Positions 1-7,257 of a stretch of 34,101 nucleotides of DNA are shown piece after piece. The stretch is from JAYOFM01 sp038117225. Its GTDB lineage: Bacteria > Pseudomonadota > Alphaproteobacteria > Rhodospirillales > Casp-alpha2. Position 1 is the first letter of the stretch. Each line of letters opens with the position of its first letter. Location of the stretch: NCBI GenBank assembly GCA_038117225.1, contig JAYOFM010000022.1, forward strand, positions 1-34,101. The letters run 5' to 3'. The notes under the pieces were generated by a model. That model searched no databases. It was not told the origin of the DNA and saw nothing but the letters and a program-made list of their open reading frames with translations. A program made the translations under genes and the position numbers.

Positions 1-22
1 GCCGAGGAATTCCTCGAAAACC

Positions 23-1186
23 TCAACGTTGCACTTGAGATGTGAATCCAGCGACAACCTGACGCAAGCGGGTCGCATCCGCCCATCCGATGGCAATGAC
101 ATTCGGTGCATCGGTGACGATGTGAATACCGCGGCGCAACGCCCGATCCTGGATCAGGTCAATGCATTCGGCGACGATGGCGGTCAGATCAACAGCCTCC
201 ACTTCAAGCACCAGATTGCCACTCTCGATCGTGTTAAGATCGAGAACTTGGTCGTTGAGTTCCTTGAGATGCTGGCCGCTGCGTTCGATAAGCGTCAGGT
301 ATTCGTTCTCCTGTGGACCCAACTGCACGTTGGGGATGAATTTCATCGCCTGCGAAAATCCGATAATCGCATTTAAGGGAGTGCGCAGCTCGTGGCTCAT
401 GCTGGCCAGGAAATCCGACTTCGCGGCGTTGGCCTCCTCCGCTTCGTTCCGCGCAATCTTCAATTCGAGAGTACGTTCCTCGACCCGTTCCTCAAGCGTC
501 TCGCGCGCGTCCTCGATTTCCTTTTCGTAGCGTACTTGTCGTTCCTGCATGTCGTTATACGCATGAATCACGCGCCCCAGATCATCACCATGATGCCAGG
601 CAACCCTTTCGCGCGATTCCCCGCCCCGAGTGCGTTCAATGGCATCGAGCAGGCGCGCAAGCGGGATTCCCACTGTCGAGCGATGGGCGATTAGTGATGC
701 CACGACAGCGGCCATAACAAGGGCCGCGCCAAGGATAATCTCATACAAAATGCGAACCCGTGCCGCCGCAAGGATCGGCCCATCCGTCATCGACAATGTG
801 ACGTATCCGACACGCTTGATTCCAAATTCGTCCGAAAAATTGATACTGCTCCGCCGTACCAGCGGGTCGTCCAAATTGCCGACAACGCCATAGGAGTCGA
901 TCGTCCGACCTGACACATCCGTTACACTGATGCCGGCGATTTCAGAATTTGCGATACTTGACGCGATGATCGCCTGGACGCGATCAGTGTCGGCGGCGGC
1001 CAAAGGTTCCGCGAGGATGATTGACTGACTCGCCGCGATAGTCCGAAGTTTCACCGCCAATTCCGACCGGGCGGCTTGAAAGTTAAGCCATTCGTAGGTC
1101 GCCACGATGACGACGAAGGCTGCAAGGACGATTGTCAAATTGATCGATAAAAATCGCGCGCGCAGTGATCTCGGCCGAAGTGACAT
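23..1186 (-). CDS. Membrane sensor histidine kinase, ATPase domain missing
   Basis: This 387-residue protein has the layout of a hybrid-type or orthodox sensor kinase. A transmembrane helix spans about residues 12-32, followed by an extracytoplasmic CHASE8-like stretch (33-142) and a second helix (about 145-167). A HAMP linker (168-220) leads into a coiled coil (220-255) and a HisKA dimerisation domain with SHELRTPLNA and the phospho-acceptor His265. Such kinases normally go on for another 110 or more residues with the N, G1 and G2 boxes. Here the frame ends right after ADATRLRQV, exactly where the N box should begin, with the odd tail VVAGFTSQVQR. Another frame reads ISSATLRFSRNSS, faintly like an N-box region, which suggests a frameshift close to the left edge. 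As read, it could not bind ATP. The 96 bases downstream of its start lead to the YHS gene on the same strand. The domain assignment is firm; whether it is a true pseudogene or an edge artefact is open. Confidence 0.8.
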   Translation of the reverse strand: MSLRPRSLRARFLSINLTIVLAAFVVIVATYEWLNFQAARSELAVKLRTIAASQSIILAEPLAAADTDRVQAIIASSIANSEIAGISVTDVSGRTIDSYGVVGNLDDPLVRRSSINFSDEFGIKRVGYVTLSMTDGPILAAARVRILYEIILGAALVMAAVVASLIAHRSTVGIPLARLLDAIERTRGGESRERVAWHHGDDLGRVIHAYNDMQERQVRYEKEIEDARETLEERVEERTLELKIARNEAEEANAAKSDFLASMSHELRTPLNAIIGFSQAMKFIPNVQLGPQENEYLTLIERSGQHLKELNDQVLDLNTIESGNLVLEVEAVDLTAIVAECIDLIQDRALRRGIHIVTDAPNVIAIGWADATRLRQVVAGFTSQVQR

Positions 1187-1282
1187 GATGATCTACTTAT
1201 ATCTGCTAGCCACTCAGATGCCCGCGATCGTCAGCGATCGGGGTAGCAACGTCCCGGTTTCGATGGATACGCTGGACCAGCG

Positions 1283-1789
1283 TCAGTTCCCCAATACCTC
1301 GGCGGGTACAGCCATGATCGACGGCCAGATGCGATCGGCAATGGCAATGTTGGGCTCCATGTCTTTAAGCCACACCTTTTGCGTACCCGGATCGAGCTGC
1401 AGGAACAGTCGTCCATTAACGATCTTCCAGGCGTGAGGATCAATATCGAACTTCTTACCGACCCGCACACCGTAGGAACACCAGCCACCGAATGCCGGCG
1501 CGTACTTCTCGGGATCAGCAGCGAAGGCATCGTGATTGGCTTTGTTCACGAAAAGATATCGGGCGCCCCCATGCTCAACCTGGAAGCGGGCCTGCCCCTT
1601 CATCGGCTTGCCGGCGGTATGGTAAGCAACTGTATCATAGCCATGCAAAGCGACTCCCCCGGACCCAAGGTTGTTTTCTCCCGATGCCCACGCCGGATCT
1701 AGAGTCGACATGCCCACTAAGGCGGCGAAGACGAAGATCACCACGAACTTGGCCGCACGACCGGCCGTTGACCTGCAATACGTAGCCAT
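1283..1789 (-). CDS. Secreted YHS-domain protein
   Basis: The 168-residue product starts with a basic N-terminus and a hydrophobic stretch (about 14-28) ending in a plausible AxA cleavage site near residue 35, so it is probably exported. The body matches the YHS-domain family: GVALHGYDTVAYHTAGKP (about 44-62), then FVNKANHDAFAADPEKYAP and GGWCSYGVRVGKK with Cys104. In this family the domain is often linked to metal handling, but the exact role of stand-alone secreted YHS proteins is unknown. A purine-rich ribosome site (AAGGGGG) lies just before the ATG, which supports this start. It sits between a LOG-family gene upstream and the kinase downstream, all on the minus strand. No metal-transport partner is visible nearby. 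Confidence 0.85.
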   Translation of the reverse strand: MATYCRSTAGRAAKFVVIFVFAALVGMSTLDPAWASGENNLGSGGVALHGYDTVAYHTAGKPMKGQARFQVEHGGARYLFVNKANHDAFAADPEKYAPAFGGWCSYGVRVGKKFDIDPHAWKIVNGRLFLQLDPGTQKVWLKDMEPNIAIADRIWPSIMAVPAEVLGN

Positions 1790-1910
1790 CAGTCCCCCTT
1801 GATATCCGAGGCGCGTGGTTTTTCGCGCCCGGCAATGTTGAAGTGTTACAATTTCATCAATTTACGGTATGCTGCATATAATCGCAACCAATAACGCTAC
1901 CAAACGCCCT

Positions 1911-2495
1911 TCATAAATGGCTGGTCAGCGTTATATCCCTCGGTTCCGGTGCCGCAGCGATGGCATCAAAGACGGCTGATGGTTCGTCGACGACGGTGAA
2001 CAGCTCGCGCACGGCGGCATGGGCGAAACCATTGGCGATTGACTGCGTCACCAGTTGGCGGAAGGTATCCCAGTAACCGTCGGTGCCGATCATGACGATC
2101 GGCTTGTCGTGCAGGCGCAGTTGTTTCCAGGTGAGTATTTCGATGGTCTCGTCGAAGGTCCCGAGACCGCCGGGCAATGAGACAAAGGCATCCGAGAGCT
2201 CGAACATCTTCTGCTTCCGCGCATGCATGCTGTCGGTGATGATCAGTTCATGCGCCTGTTCGTTGCCGACCTCCAGCCGCCGCAGGAATTCCGGGATCAC
2301 GCCGATGACGTTCCCGCCGCCCCGCAGCACTGCTTCGGCGACGACGCCCATCAGCCCAATTCGCCCGCCACCGTAGACCAAGGTAATACCCCGCTCCGCC
2401 ATCAGTCGGCCGAGTTCAGCCGCCGCGTCGCGAAAGGCCGGTTTTTCACCGACTTTCGAGCCGCAGAAGACACAAAGCGACGAAATCTCCTTCAT
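1911..2495 (-). CDS. LOG-family (TIGR00730) Rossmann-fold protein
   Basis: The 194-residue protein carries the hallmarks of the LOG family of nucleotide 5'-monophosphate phosphoribohydrolases. These are an N-terminal CVFCGS segment, the glycine-rich YGGGRIGLMG (41-50), SMHARK (89-94) and the signature PGGLGTFDE (108-116). Family members cleave cytokinin-type or ordinary nucleoside monophosphates to free base and ribose 5-phosphate and act in the cytoplasm. Length and motifs are complete. In most bacteria the true substrate is unknown, and nothing here identifies one. It is the first gene leftwards from a divergent spacer of about 220 bases shared with the cytochrome c' gene. Confidence 0.9.
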   Translation of the reverse strand: MKEISSLCVFCGSKVGEKPAFRDAAAELGRLMAERGITLVYGGGRIGLMGVVAEAVLRGGGNVIGVIPEFLRRLEVGNEQAHELIITDSMHARKQKMFELSDAFVSLPGGLGTFDETIEILTWKQLRLHDKPIVMIGTDGYWDTFRQLVTQSIANGFAHAAVRELFTVVDEPSAVFDAIAAAPEPRDITLTSHL

Positions 2496-2541
2496 GATTC
2501 TCGATCACCTATTTGTGAACACCGTTTCGGACGGCGATCTG

Positions 2542-2626
2542 ATGGCATGCCCTGGTATTCTATGCCATGTTACAGAGCATGAAACGACCCCGTCCGGCAA
2601 CGTCGATCCGCGTCCGTTAATTAACG
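2542..2626. promoter_or_regulatory. Two inverted repeats in a divergent spacer
   Basis: The spacer between the LOG gene and the cytochrome c' gene holds two symmetrical elements. ATGGCAT at 2542-2548 is mirrored by ATGCCAT at 2562-2568. A perfect 12-base palindrome, CGTTAATTAACG, lies at 2615-2626, and a partial CGTTAAT copy follows around 2649. Either could be an operator for the rightward cytochrome gene or the leftward LOG gene. This rests on symmetry alone; no regulator is recognisable nearby. Confidence 0.3.
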
Positions 2627-2718
2627 CGTCTCAGCAAACTGGGCGGTCACGTTAATGCTCGTCGTCTGGTCGGGGGGCAGGAAATATCAACGGGATGTAT
2701 ATCACCATGGAGTCACTC

Positions 2719-3186
2719 ATGATCAAGAATCGAATGCTCGTTACCGTGTTTGCCGCCGTCGTCATGGGCCTCGCCTGGGGCGGTCCAGCGGTCGCCGACG
2801 GCAAGGAAGATATCAAGTACCGCAAGGCCGTCATGAAGGCCGTGGGCGGCCACATGGGCGCCATGAAACTGATCGCCCAGGGCAAAGCCGGCAACAAGGC
2901 CGATCTGGTTGCCCATGCCGAAGCAATGGCAGTCTTGGCCAAGGTGTCGAGCGGCGTGTTTCCCAAGGGCTCCGGCCCGGAAGCCGGAAAAACCCGCGCC
3001 CTGGCGGACATCTGGACCAAGTCGGACGACTTCAAGAAAGTCTCGCAGGCGTTCATCACGGAAGCCGACAAGATGGTCGCCGCCGCGAAGTCCGGCGACA
3101 TGGGTGCCGCCGGAAAGCAGCTTGGCGCCATGGGTAAAAATGCGTGCGGGGCGTGCCACAAACCGTTCCGCGAGAAGAAGAAGTAG
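2719..3186 (+). CDS. Cytochrome c'/c556-type periplasmic cytochrome
   Basis: This 155-residue exported protein has a signal peptide (MIKNRMLVTVFAAVVMG..., cleavage likely after PAVA near residue 26). A mostly helical body follows, with the haem-binding CGACH near the C-terminus (Cys143, Cys146, His147) and then KPFREKKK. A C-terminal CxxCH in a four-helix protein of this size is the class II cytochrome c pattern (c' or c556). A Met in the first helix (GHMGAMK, about 45-50) could be the sixth ligand, as in c556, but that is inference. I chose the ATG at 2719 because GGAG lies six bases before it and the signal peptide then starts cleanly; upstream in-frame ATGs at 2695 and 2707 are less good. 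It faces a cytochrome b gene tail to tail, a common pairing. Confidence 0.88.
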   Translation: MIKNRMLVTVFAAVVMGLAWGGPAVADGKEDIKYRKAVMKAVGGHMGAMKLIAQGKAGNKADLVAHAEAMAVLAKVSSGVFPKGSGPEAGKTRALADIWTKSDDFKKVSQAFITEADKMVAAAKSGDMGAAGKQLGAMGKNACGACHKPFREKKK

Positions 3187-3189
3187 CGC

Positions 3190-3204
3190 CGGCGTTCAAC
3201 GCCG
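3190..3204. terminator. Small hairpin between convergent genes
   Basis: CGGCG and CGCCG flank the loop TTCAA just after the cytochrome c' stop codon. The stem is only five pairs and no T-run follows on either strand. It is at best a weak or factor-assisted terminator in the 32-base convergent spacer. Confidence 0.25.
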
Positions 3205-3218
3205 CGCACGCGTCACGG

Positions 3219-3902
3219 TCAAGGCGTCACGATCAACATCGTGATGCCGGCCGCGAGAATAATCAGGCCGAGGGCGATGAAGATATTGCCCTCGGCCTTC
3301 GTCTTGGCGTTGCCGGCATCGGTGAAGCCGTCGCGTTTCCAGCCGCGCAGCATCGGCTTGATGAGGTTTTCGCCCTTCAGGTAATACGTGGTTATGGCCG
3401 CCAGATGGATCAGGATGAGCGCGATGATGATGTTGCCGTTGGTTTCATGCAGACCGGTGATGTAATCGCTGGTCTGCTTTTCCACCAACTCGAACAACGG
3501 CCCTTCGACCAAGATGTCATCGTTGGAAAACAGGCCGAGGCCCGCCTGCACGCCGATTACCAACAACATGGCCACCACGGACATGCCACCCAGCGGATTG
3601 TGCCCGGCCCAGCGGCCCGCCGTTCCACGGGCAAAATCCCGCGCATAGGCGATAACTGTCATGGGGCCGCGCACGAAGTCGACAAACCGCGCGTGACGAC
3701 CGCCGACAATACCCCAGCCAATCCGGAACAGAATGAGGGCGATGATCGCCTCGCCGGAATAGACATGAATTTCCATAAAACCGGTTTCGGCGCTGAAGAT
3801 GGACACCGTCACCAGCAGCACAAGCGACCAATGGAACAACCGCGTCGGCAGATCCCATATGCGGACCTTGGCGGCATCTTCGTTAGGATCTGTCTCGCTC
3901 AC
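3219..3902 (-). CDS. Membrane cytochrome b (b561 / Ni-Fe hydrogenase b-type)
   Basis: The 227-residue integral membrane protein begins with a short cytoplasmic tail and the family motif RIWDLPTRLFHWSL. It then shows at least four hydrophobic helices. Histidines placed as haem ligands are visible at 24 (FHW), 46 (EIHVYSGE), 152 (GLHETNGN) and 166 (LIHLAA), the spacing expected for a di-haem cytochrome b. Such proteins pass electrons between quinol and a periplasmic cytochrome c. The neighbouring class II cytochrome c gene, which ends 32 bases away on the opposite strand, is the obvious candidate partner. The partnership is inferred from proximity only. Confidence 0.87.
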   Translation of the reverse strand: MSETDPNEDAAKVRIWDLPTRLFHWSLVLLVTVSIFSAETGFMEIHVYSGEAIIALILFRIGWGIVGGRHARFVDFVRGPMTVIAYARDFARGTAGRWAGHNPLGGMSVVAMLLVIGVQAGLGLFSNDDILVEGPLFELVEKQTSDYITGLHETNGNIIIALILIHLAAITTYYLKGENLIKPMLRGWKRDGFTDAGNAKTKAEGNIFIALGLIILAAGITMLIVTP

Positions 3903-4005
3903 GGGATGCGATCTCCATCAATGGGTTCCGGTTGAAAATACTATATCGAAGGCGGCCACGCTGTCTCGTTCGACGGTACCCCACGCCGCCGCGCTGAAAA
4001 TCGGA

Positions 4006-4065
4006 GATTCTTGCGTCGAGCGCGAATCGGACTACATTAGAGCGGTTACGGGACGATTCTTGCGT
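4006..4065 (+). repeat. Direct repeat GATTCTTGCGT upstream of the LysM gene
   Basis: The 11-base sequence GATTCTTGCGT occurs at 4006-4016 and again at 4055-4065, 49 bases apart and just upstream of the start at 4097. A loose promoter match overlaps the first copy: TTGCGT at 4011-4016, then 16 bases, then TACATT at 4033-4038. The repeat could be a binding site or chance. Confidence 0.25.
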
Positions 4066-4096
4066 TCCCCATGGCAACGTGACAACCGGGGATCCC

Positions 4097-5224
4097 ATGG
4101 TCAATCAACCGCTTATCATTGCCGCCGTGGGCGTCGCCGCTGTCGCCGGCGCGGTCGCCGTCAACGTGGTCCTGTTGCAGCAGGAAGTCGACGAACCACA
4201 GCCCAAGCAAGCATCCGCCGCGACGCAGGCCCCGGCGCCCAAGGACGCCGCCACCGCTGAAGCCCAAGTCGCCGCGCGCACCTCCACCACGGCGCCGAAA
4301 CCGGCCGCCGCGACATCCGTGATCGCGCCCTCGTTCGATGTCGTTCGCATCAATCCCAAGGGCGACACCGTGATGGCCGGACGGGCGGAACCTCTCAGCA
4401 ATGTCAGTATACTCGAGGACGGCAAGTCGATCGGCGAGGTCCGCGCCGACGCACGCGGCGAGTGGGTGTTCATTCCGTCGAGGCCGCTAGCGCCGGGGAA
4501 CCGGCAGCTTTCCCTATCGGCCGTCGGCGCCGACGGCACGCCGCGACTGTCCGACAGCATGGTCATGCTTCTGGTGCCCAAATCCGGCCAGGATTTGGCC
4601 GGCAAGCCGACTGCCGAACAACGCCAGGCGATGATCCTGAAGTTGCCCGGCCAGGCGGCGAAGGCACGCGCCGACGCCACCCAGGCAGCCAAGGATAAAG
4701 TCCGCGCCAATGACACATCAACGACGCAAACCACCCGCGTCCTGCAGCGACCGACCACCACAACCAGCAAGATGACGACTCGGTTCACCGTCGATGTCGT
4801 CGATTATGATGATCATGGCAACCTGTCGATCGGCGGCATCGCCACGGCGGCGGCACGGGTCAACCTGTATCTGGACGGTGAATTTCTCGGTCACGCCACG
4901 GCCGATGCCGACGGATACTGGGCATTGACCCCCGCACGGCGCGTGACGCCTGGCCTCTATACATTGCGCGCCGATCGAACCGATGACGCCGGCAAGGTCG
5001 TGGCGCGGATATCGCTGCCGTTCTCGCGCGCCGAAAACCTAACCAGCATGGCCGAGGGGACGTACGTCATCGTGCAGCCGGGTAATTCCCTGTGGCGTCT
5101 GGCCCGGCGCGCCTATGGCAGCGGTTTCAGCTACAGCGTTATCTTCGCCGCCAACAAAAGTGAAATCGTCGATCCGGATATGATTTTCCCGGGGCAGGTC
5201 TTCCGATTGCCCCAGACGAATTAG
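4097..5224 (+). CDS. Membrane-anchored Ig-like/LysM envelope protein
   Basis: The 375-residue protein starts with a hydrophobic helix (about residues 5-26, LIIAAVGVAAVAGAVAV) that acts as signal or anchor. A low-complexity Ala/Pro/Lys/Thr linker follows to about residue 75. Two bacterial Ig-like modules come next: one with FDVVRINPKGDTVMAGRAEP and a DGKSIGEVRADARGEWVF strand pattern, the second with DGEFLGHATADADGYWALTP. The last 50 residues are a LysM domain (GTYVIVQPGNSLWRLARRAYG through MIFPGQVFRLP), which binds peptidoglycan. It likely works in the periplasm as a cell-wall tether or scaffold. A GGGGA ribosome site five bases before the ATG at 4097 favours that start over the upstream GTG at 4079. 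Confidence 0.88.
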   Translation: MVNQPLIIAAVGVAAVAGAVAVNVVLLQQEVDEPQPKQASAATQAPAPKDAATAEAQVAARTSTTAPKPAAATSVIAPSFDVVRINPKGDTVMAGRAEPLSNVSILEDGKSIGEVRADARGEWVFIPSRPLAPGNRQLSLSAVGADGTPRLSDSMVMLLVPKSGQDLAGKPTAEQRQAMILKLPGQAAKARADATQAAKDKVRANDTSTTQTTRVLQRPTTTTSKMTTRFTVDVVDYDDHGNLSIGGIATAAARVNLYLDGEFLGHATADADGYWALTPARRVTPGLYTLRADRTDDAGKVVARISLPFSRAENLTSMAEGTYVIVQPGNSLWRLARRAYGSGFSYSVIFAANKSEIVDPDMIFPGQVFRLPQTN

Positions 5225-5243
5225 CGATCGGCCCAGGCGCCGC

Positions 5244-5885
5244 TCACGCGGCCACGCCACGTCCCGGCGATAGCGACGACTGGCCCCGTTCGGGGTTCGG
5301 TTCGACCTTGAGCTTGAGCAATTCGCTCAACTGATCGGCGCCGCCCACGTACTGACCGTCCAGCCAGATCTGCGGCACCGTCACCGGCGTCTTGGAACCG
5401 ACAATGGGCTTCACCCGGGCCAGCATCTCGTACAACCCGCGCGGTTCCTTGACCACGTCATGGTAAGCGTACTCGGTGCCGGAATCAGCAAGATACCCCT
5501 TTGCGCGGACGCAGTGCGGGCAGCTTTCCTTGCCGAACAGATGGTTGCCGGAAATCGGCGCGCGCGCGGCATGGGCCTCGATAACCGCCTGGGTCAGCAG
5601 ACCCCGATTGAGCGCCGCGCCCTGACTGACCAAGCGGCCGTCCACCAAGACGATGGGCGCGTGCCAACCACCGTGGCGCAGCGGCCGCCACCACTCGCTC
5701 AGCCAGTCGTGAATGTCCAACTGCGTAGGAATGCCATCCAATTCATTGGCGATGGTGTCCAGAATCACGTCCTTGGTCAACGAACACTCGCCGCACGGGA
5801 TGCTGACCTTGAAAGGCCCCCATTTTCCGGCCCAACGAAAGACCGTGATATTGACCGGAGCGTCGTCCACGGGATTCTCCATCAT
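5244..5885 (-). CDS. Double thioredoxin-fold glutaredoxin-like protein
   Basis: This 213-residue soluble protein appears to join two thioredoxin-like units. The C-terminal half is a classical glutaredoxin: FGKESCPHCVRAKGYL with Cys122 and Cys125, then TVPQIWLDGQYVGGADQL (the TVP cis-proline and the GG-D glutathione site). The N-terminal half opens with a beta-strand VNITVFRWAG and carries its own CxxC, IPCGECSLTKDVI (Cys31, Cys34). It also has DIHDWL and a HAPIVLVDGRLVSQG strand that resembles a second cis-proline loop. It probably reduces protein disulfides or mixed glutathione disulfides in the cytoplasm. The N-terminal domain is the unusual part. It precedes no obvious partner; the next gene downstream is convergent. 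Confidence 0.8.
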   Translation of the reverse strand: MMENPVDDAPVNITVFRWAGKWGPFKVSIPCGECSLTKDVILDTIANELDGIPTQLDIHDWLSEWWRPLRHGGWHAPIVLVDGRLVSQGAALNRGLLTQAVIEAHAARAPISGNHLFGKESCPHCVRAKGYLADSGTEYAYHDVVKEPRGLYEMLARVKPIVGSKTPVTVPQIWLDGQYVGGADQLSELLKLKVEPNPERGQSSLSPGRGVAA

Positions 5886-5910
5886 TCGCGACCGGACAGC
5901 GCAGCCGCCA

Positions 5911-6417
5911 TCAGGCCGCGTTCAAGCGGCCGGTGAACAGGCATATCAGGTCGAGGTAGGGACGTGTTCGTACCGCGAACAGCGTCGCGGCGCCCAACAT
6001 GACGACCGGCGATGGTGGTTCTTCTATCTGAATGTGATCACGCAGCCGGACCCGCTGGTCACCGCCGATGCCGGCGTCGGCGATAATGCCACGCGCGGCG
6101 TCGATGACCGCCAGGGCGTTTGCCCGCACATCCACGGACTCGACGGAATAGGGCAGCAAACCGAGATCGACCTCCAAATCCATGGCCGTGGTGGTGCCCT
6201 CCGCGCGCGCGCGGACGCGAAAATCACCACCACGGTAGCGGAAGGTAAAATCGAAGTTCTCGCGATCGAAATGCGCAAGTTGGCCGCGGTCATCGACCAC
6301 CATTTCCCCAAAACCAATGCCCTGGGAACTATCGCCAATGGTTTCGAGCAGTGATTTGGTGGATATTGCCGCGACGTCGGACTCGGACACCAGTTGCCTC
6401 CATGCTTCGCGCATCAT
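5911..6417 (-). CDS. Unrecognised 168-residue protein
   Basis: I do not recognise the family. The product has no signal peptide or clear membrane segment, is rich in acidic and beta-prone stretches (FDFTFRYRGGDFRVRARAEG, SVESVDVRANALAVIDAA), and ends with LFTGRLNAA. The pattern of alternating residues suggests a mixed alpha/beta soluble domain. It lies 25 bases upstream of the glutaredoxin gene on the same strand, so the two may be co-transcribed. It diverges from psd, with a spacer of just over 100 bases. Base composition matches its neighbours, and the absence of stops over 168 codons supports a real gene. Confidence 0.6.
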   Translation of the reverse strand: MMREAWRQLVSESDVAAISTKSLLETIGDSSQGIGFGEMVVDDRGQLAHFDRENFDFTFRYRGGDFRVRARAEGTTTAMDLEVDLGLLPYSVESVDVRANALAVIDAARGIIADAGIGGDQRVRLRDHIQIEEPPSPVVMLGAATLFAVRTRPYLDLICLFTGRLNAA

Positions 6418-6470
6418 ACAAGACTATGAACGTCGAAAATCTATCACGACAACGCGGCGCGGCAAGCCCC

Positions 6471-6499
6471 TTAACGCGGACCCGAGCGGCGGATAGAAT
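6471..6499 (+). promoter_or_regulatory. Candidate housekeeping promoter for psd
   Basis: TTAACG at 6471-6476 and TAGAAT at 6494-6499 are separated by 17 bases, giving four of six and five of six matches to the sigma-70 boxes. Transcription would begin about 26 bases before the psd start. This is a visual match only. Confidence 0.4.
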
Positions 6500-6531
6500 G
6501 CGATACCTGATTTCTTGATAAGGACTTGCCT

Positions 6532-7230
6532 GTGCTCGACACCGTTCTGGTTCCCATCCACCGTGCGGGATGGCCGTTCATCGCCCTTTTTGCCGCGATT
6601 GCTGTCGGCTTGTCCTGGTTCTGGACGCCACTCGGCGTCGTCGGTGGAATTTTGACGGCGTGGTGTGTCTATTTCTTTCGCGATCCGCCGCGCGTCACGC
6701 CAAACCGGGATGGCTTGGTCATCAGCCCGGCCGATGGCGTCGTGCAACGCATCGATACCGCGGCGCCGCCGGCGGAATTGAACATGGGCATGGAGCCGCT
6801 GCCGCGTGTCGCCGTGTTCATGAACGTCTTTAATGTGCATGTGAACCGCTCACCGGTCGATGGCAAGGTGACGGGCAAAAGCTACCGTCCGGGAAAGTTC
6901 CTCAACGCATCATTGGACAAGGCCAGCGTCGACAATGAACGCATGTCGCTGAGGGTCACCACCGGCGACGGCAAGGATATCGCATTCGTGCAGATCGCCG
7001 GTCTGGTGGCGCGGCGCATCCTGTGCGACGTCAACGAAGGTGATGTGTTGATGGCCGGCCAGCGCTATGGCCTGATCCGCTTCGGTTCGCGGGTCGACGT
7101 CTATCTGCCGGCGGGTGTCACGCCGCTGGTCTGCGAAGGCCAAACGGCGATCGCCGGAGAAACCGTGCTCGCCGACATGAAACCCGCGGGCAGCGGCCAG
7201 GACGTCGCCCGCGCCGGTATCCGGCGTTAG
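6532..7230 (+). CDS. psd: Phosphatidylserine decarboxylase (short, pyruvoyl type)
   Basis: It converts phosphatidylserine to phosphatidylethanolamine at the inner membrane. The 232-residue length is that of the short bacterial/archaeal class. Residues 14-50 contain hydrophobic membrane-associating segments, then FRDPPR. Further on are ISPADGVV (64-71), VFMNVFNVHVNRSPVDG and the self-cleavage site FGSRVD, where Ser186 becomes the pyruvoyl group of the alpha chain. I chose the GTG at 6532 because AGGA at 6521-6524 sits seven bases ahead of it; an in-frame TTG at 6526 would be too close. pssA follows after 27 bases, so the two steps of the pathway form one unit. Confidence 0.95.
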   Translation: MLDTVLVPIHRAGWPFIALFAAIAVGLSWFWTPLGVVGGILTAWCVYFFRDPPRVTPNRDGLVISPADGVVQRIDTAAPPAELNMGMEPLPRVAVFMNVFNVHVNRSPVDGKVTGKSYRPGKFLNASLDKASVDNERMSLRVTTGDGKDIAFVQIAGLVARRILCDVNEGDVLMAGQRYGLIRFGSRVDVYLPAGVTPLVCEGQTAIAGETVLADMKPAGSGQDVARAGIRR

Positions 7231-7257
7231 TCATCGGGATAGGGGAGCGCCAACGTC

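Noticed and set aside
3..16. Insertion-sequence end at the left edge
   Set aside because: The palindrome CGAGGAATTCCTCG alone, without a transposase or target duplication, does not support a mobile element.
3144..3935. Long plus-strand frame over the cytochrome b gene
   Set aside because: It is a GC-driven shadow of the minus-strand membrane protein, whose haem-ligand histidines and helices are clear. Similar long shadows over the LysR gene (13751-14617) and oxidoreductase 2 (25542-26330) were dropped for the same reason.
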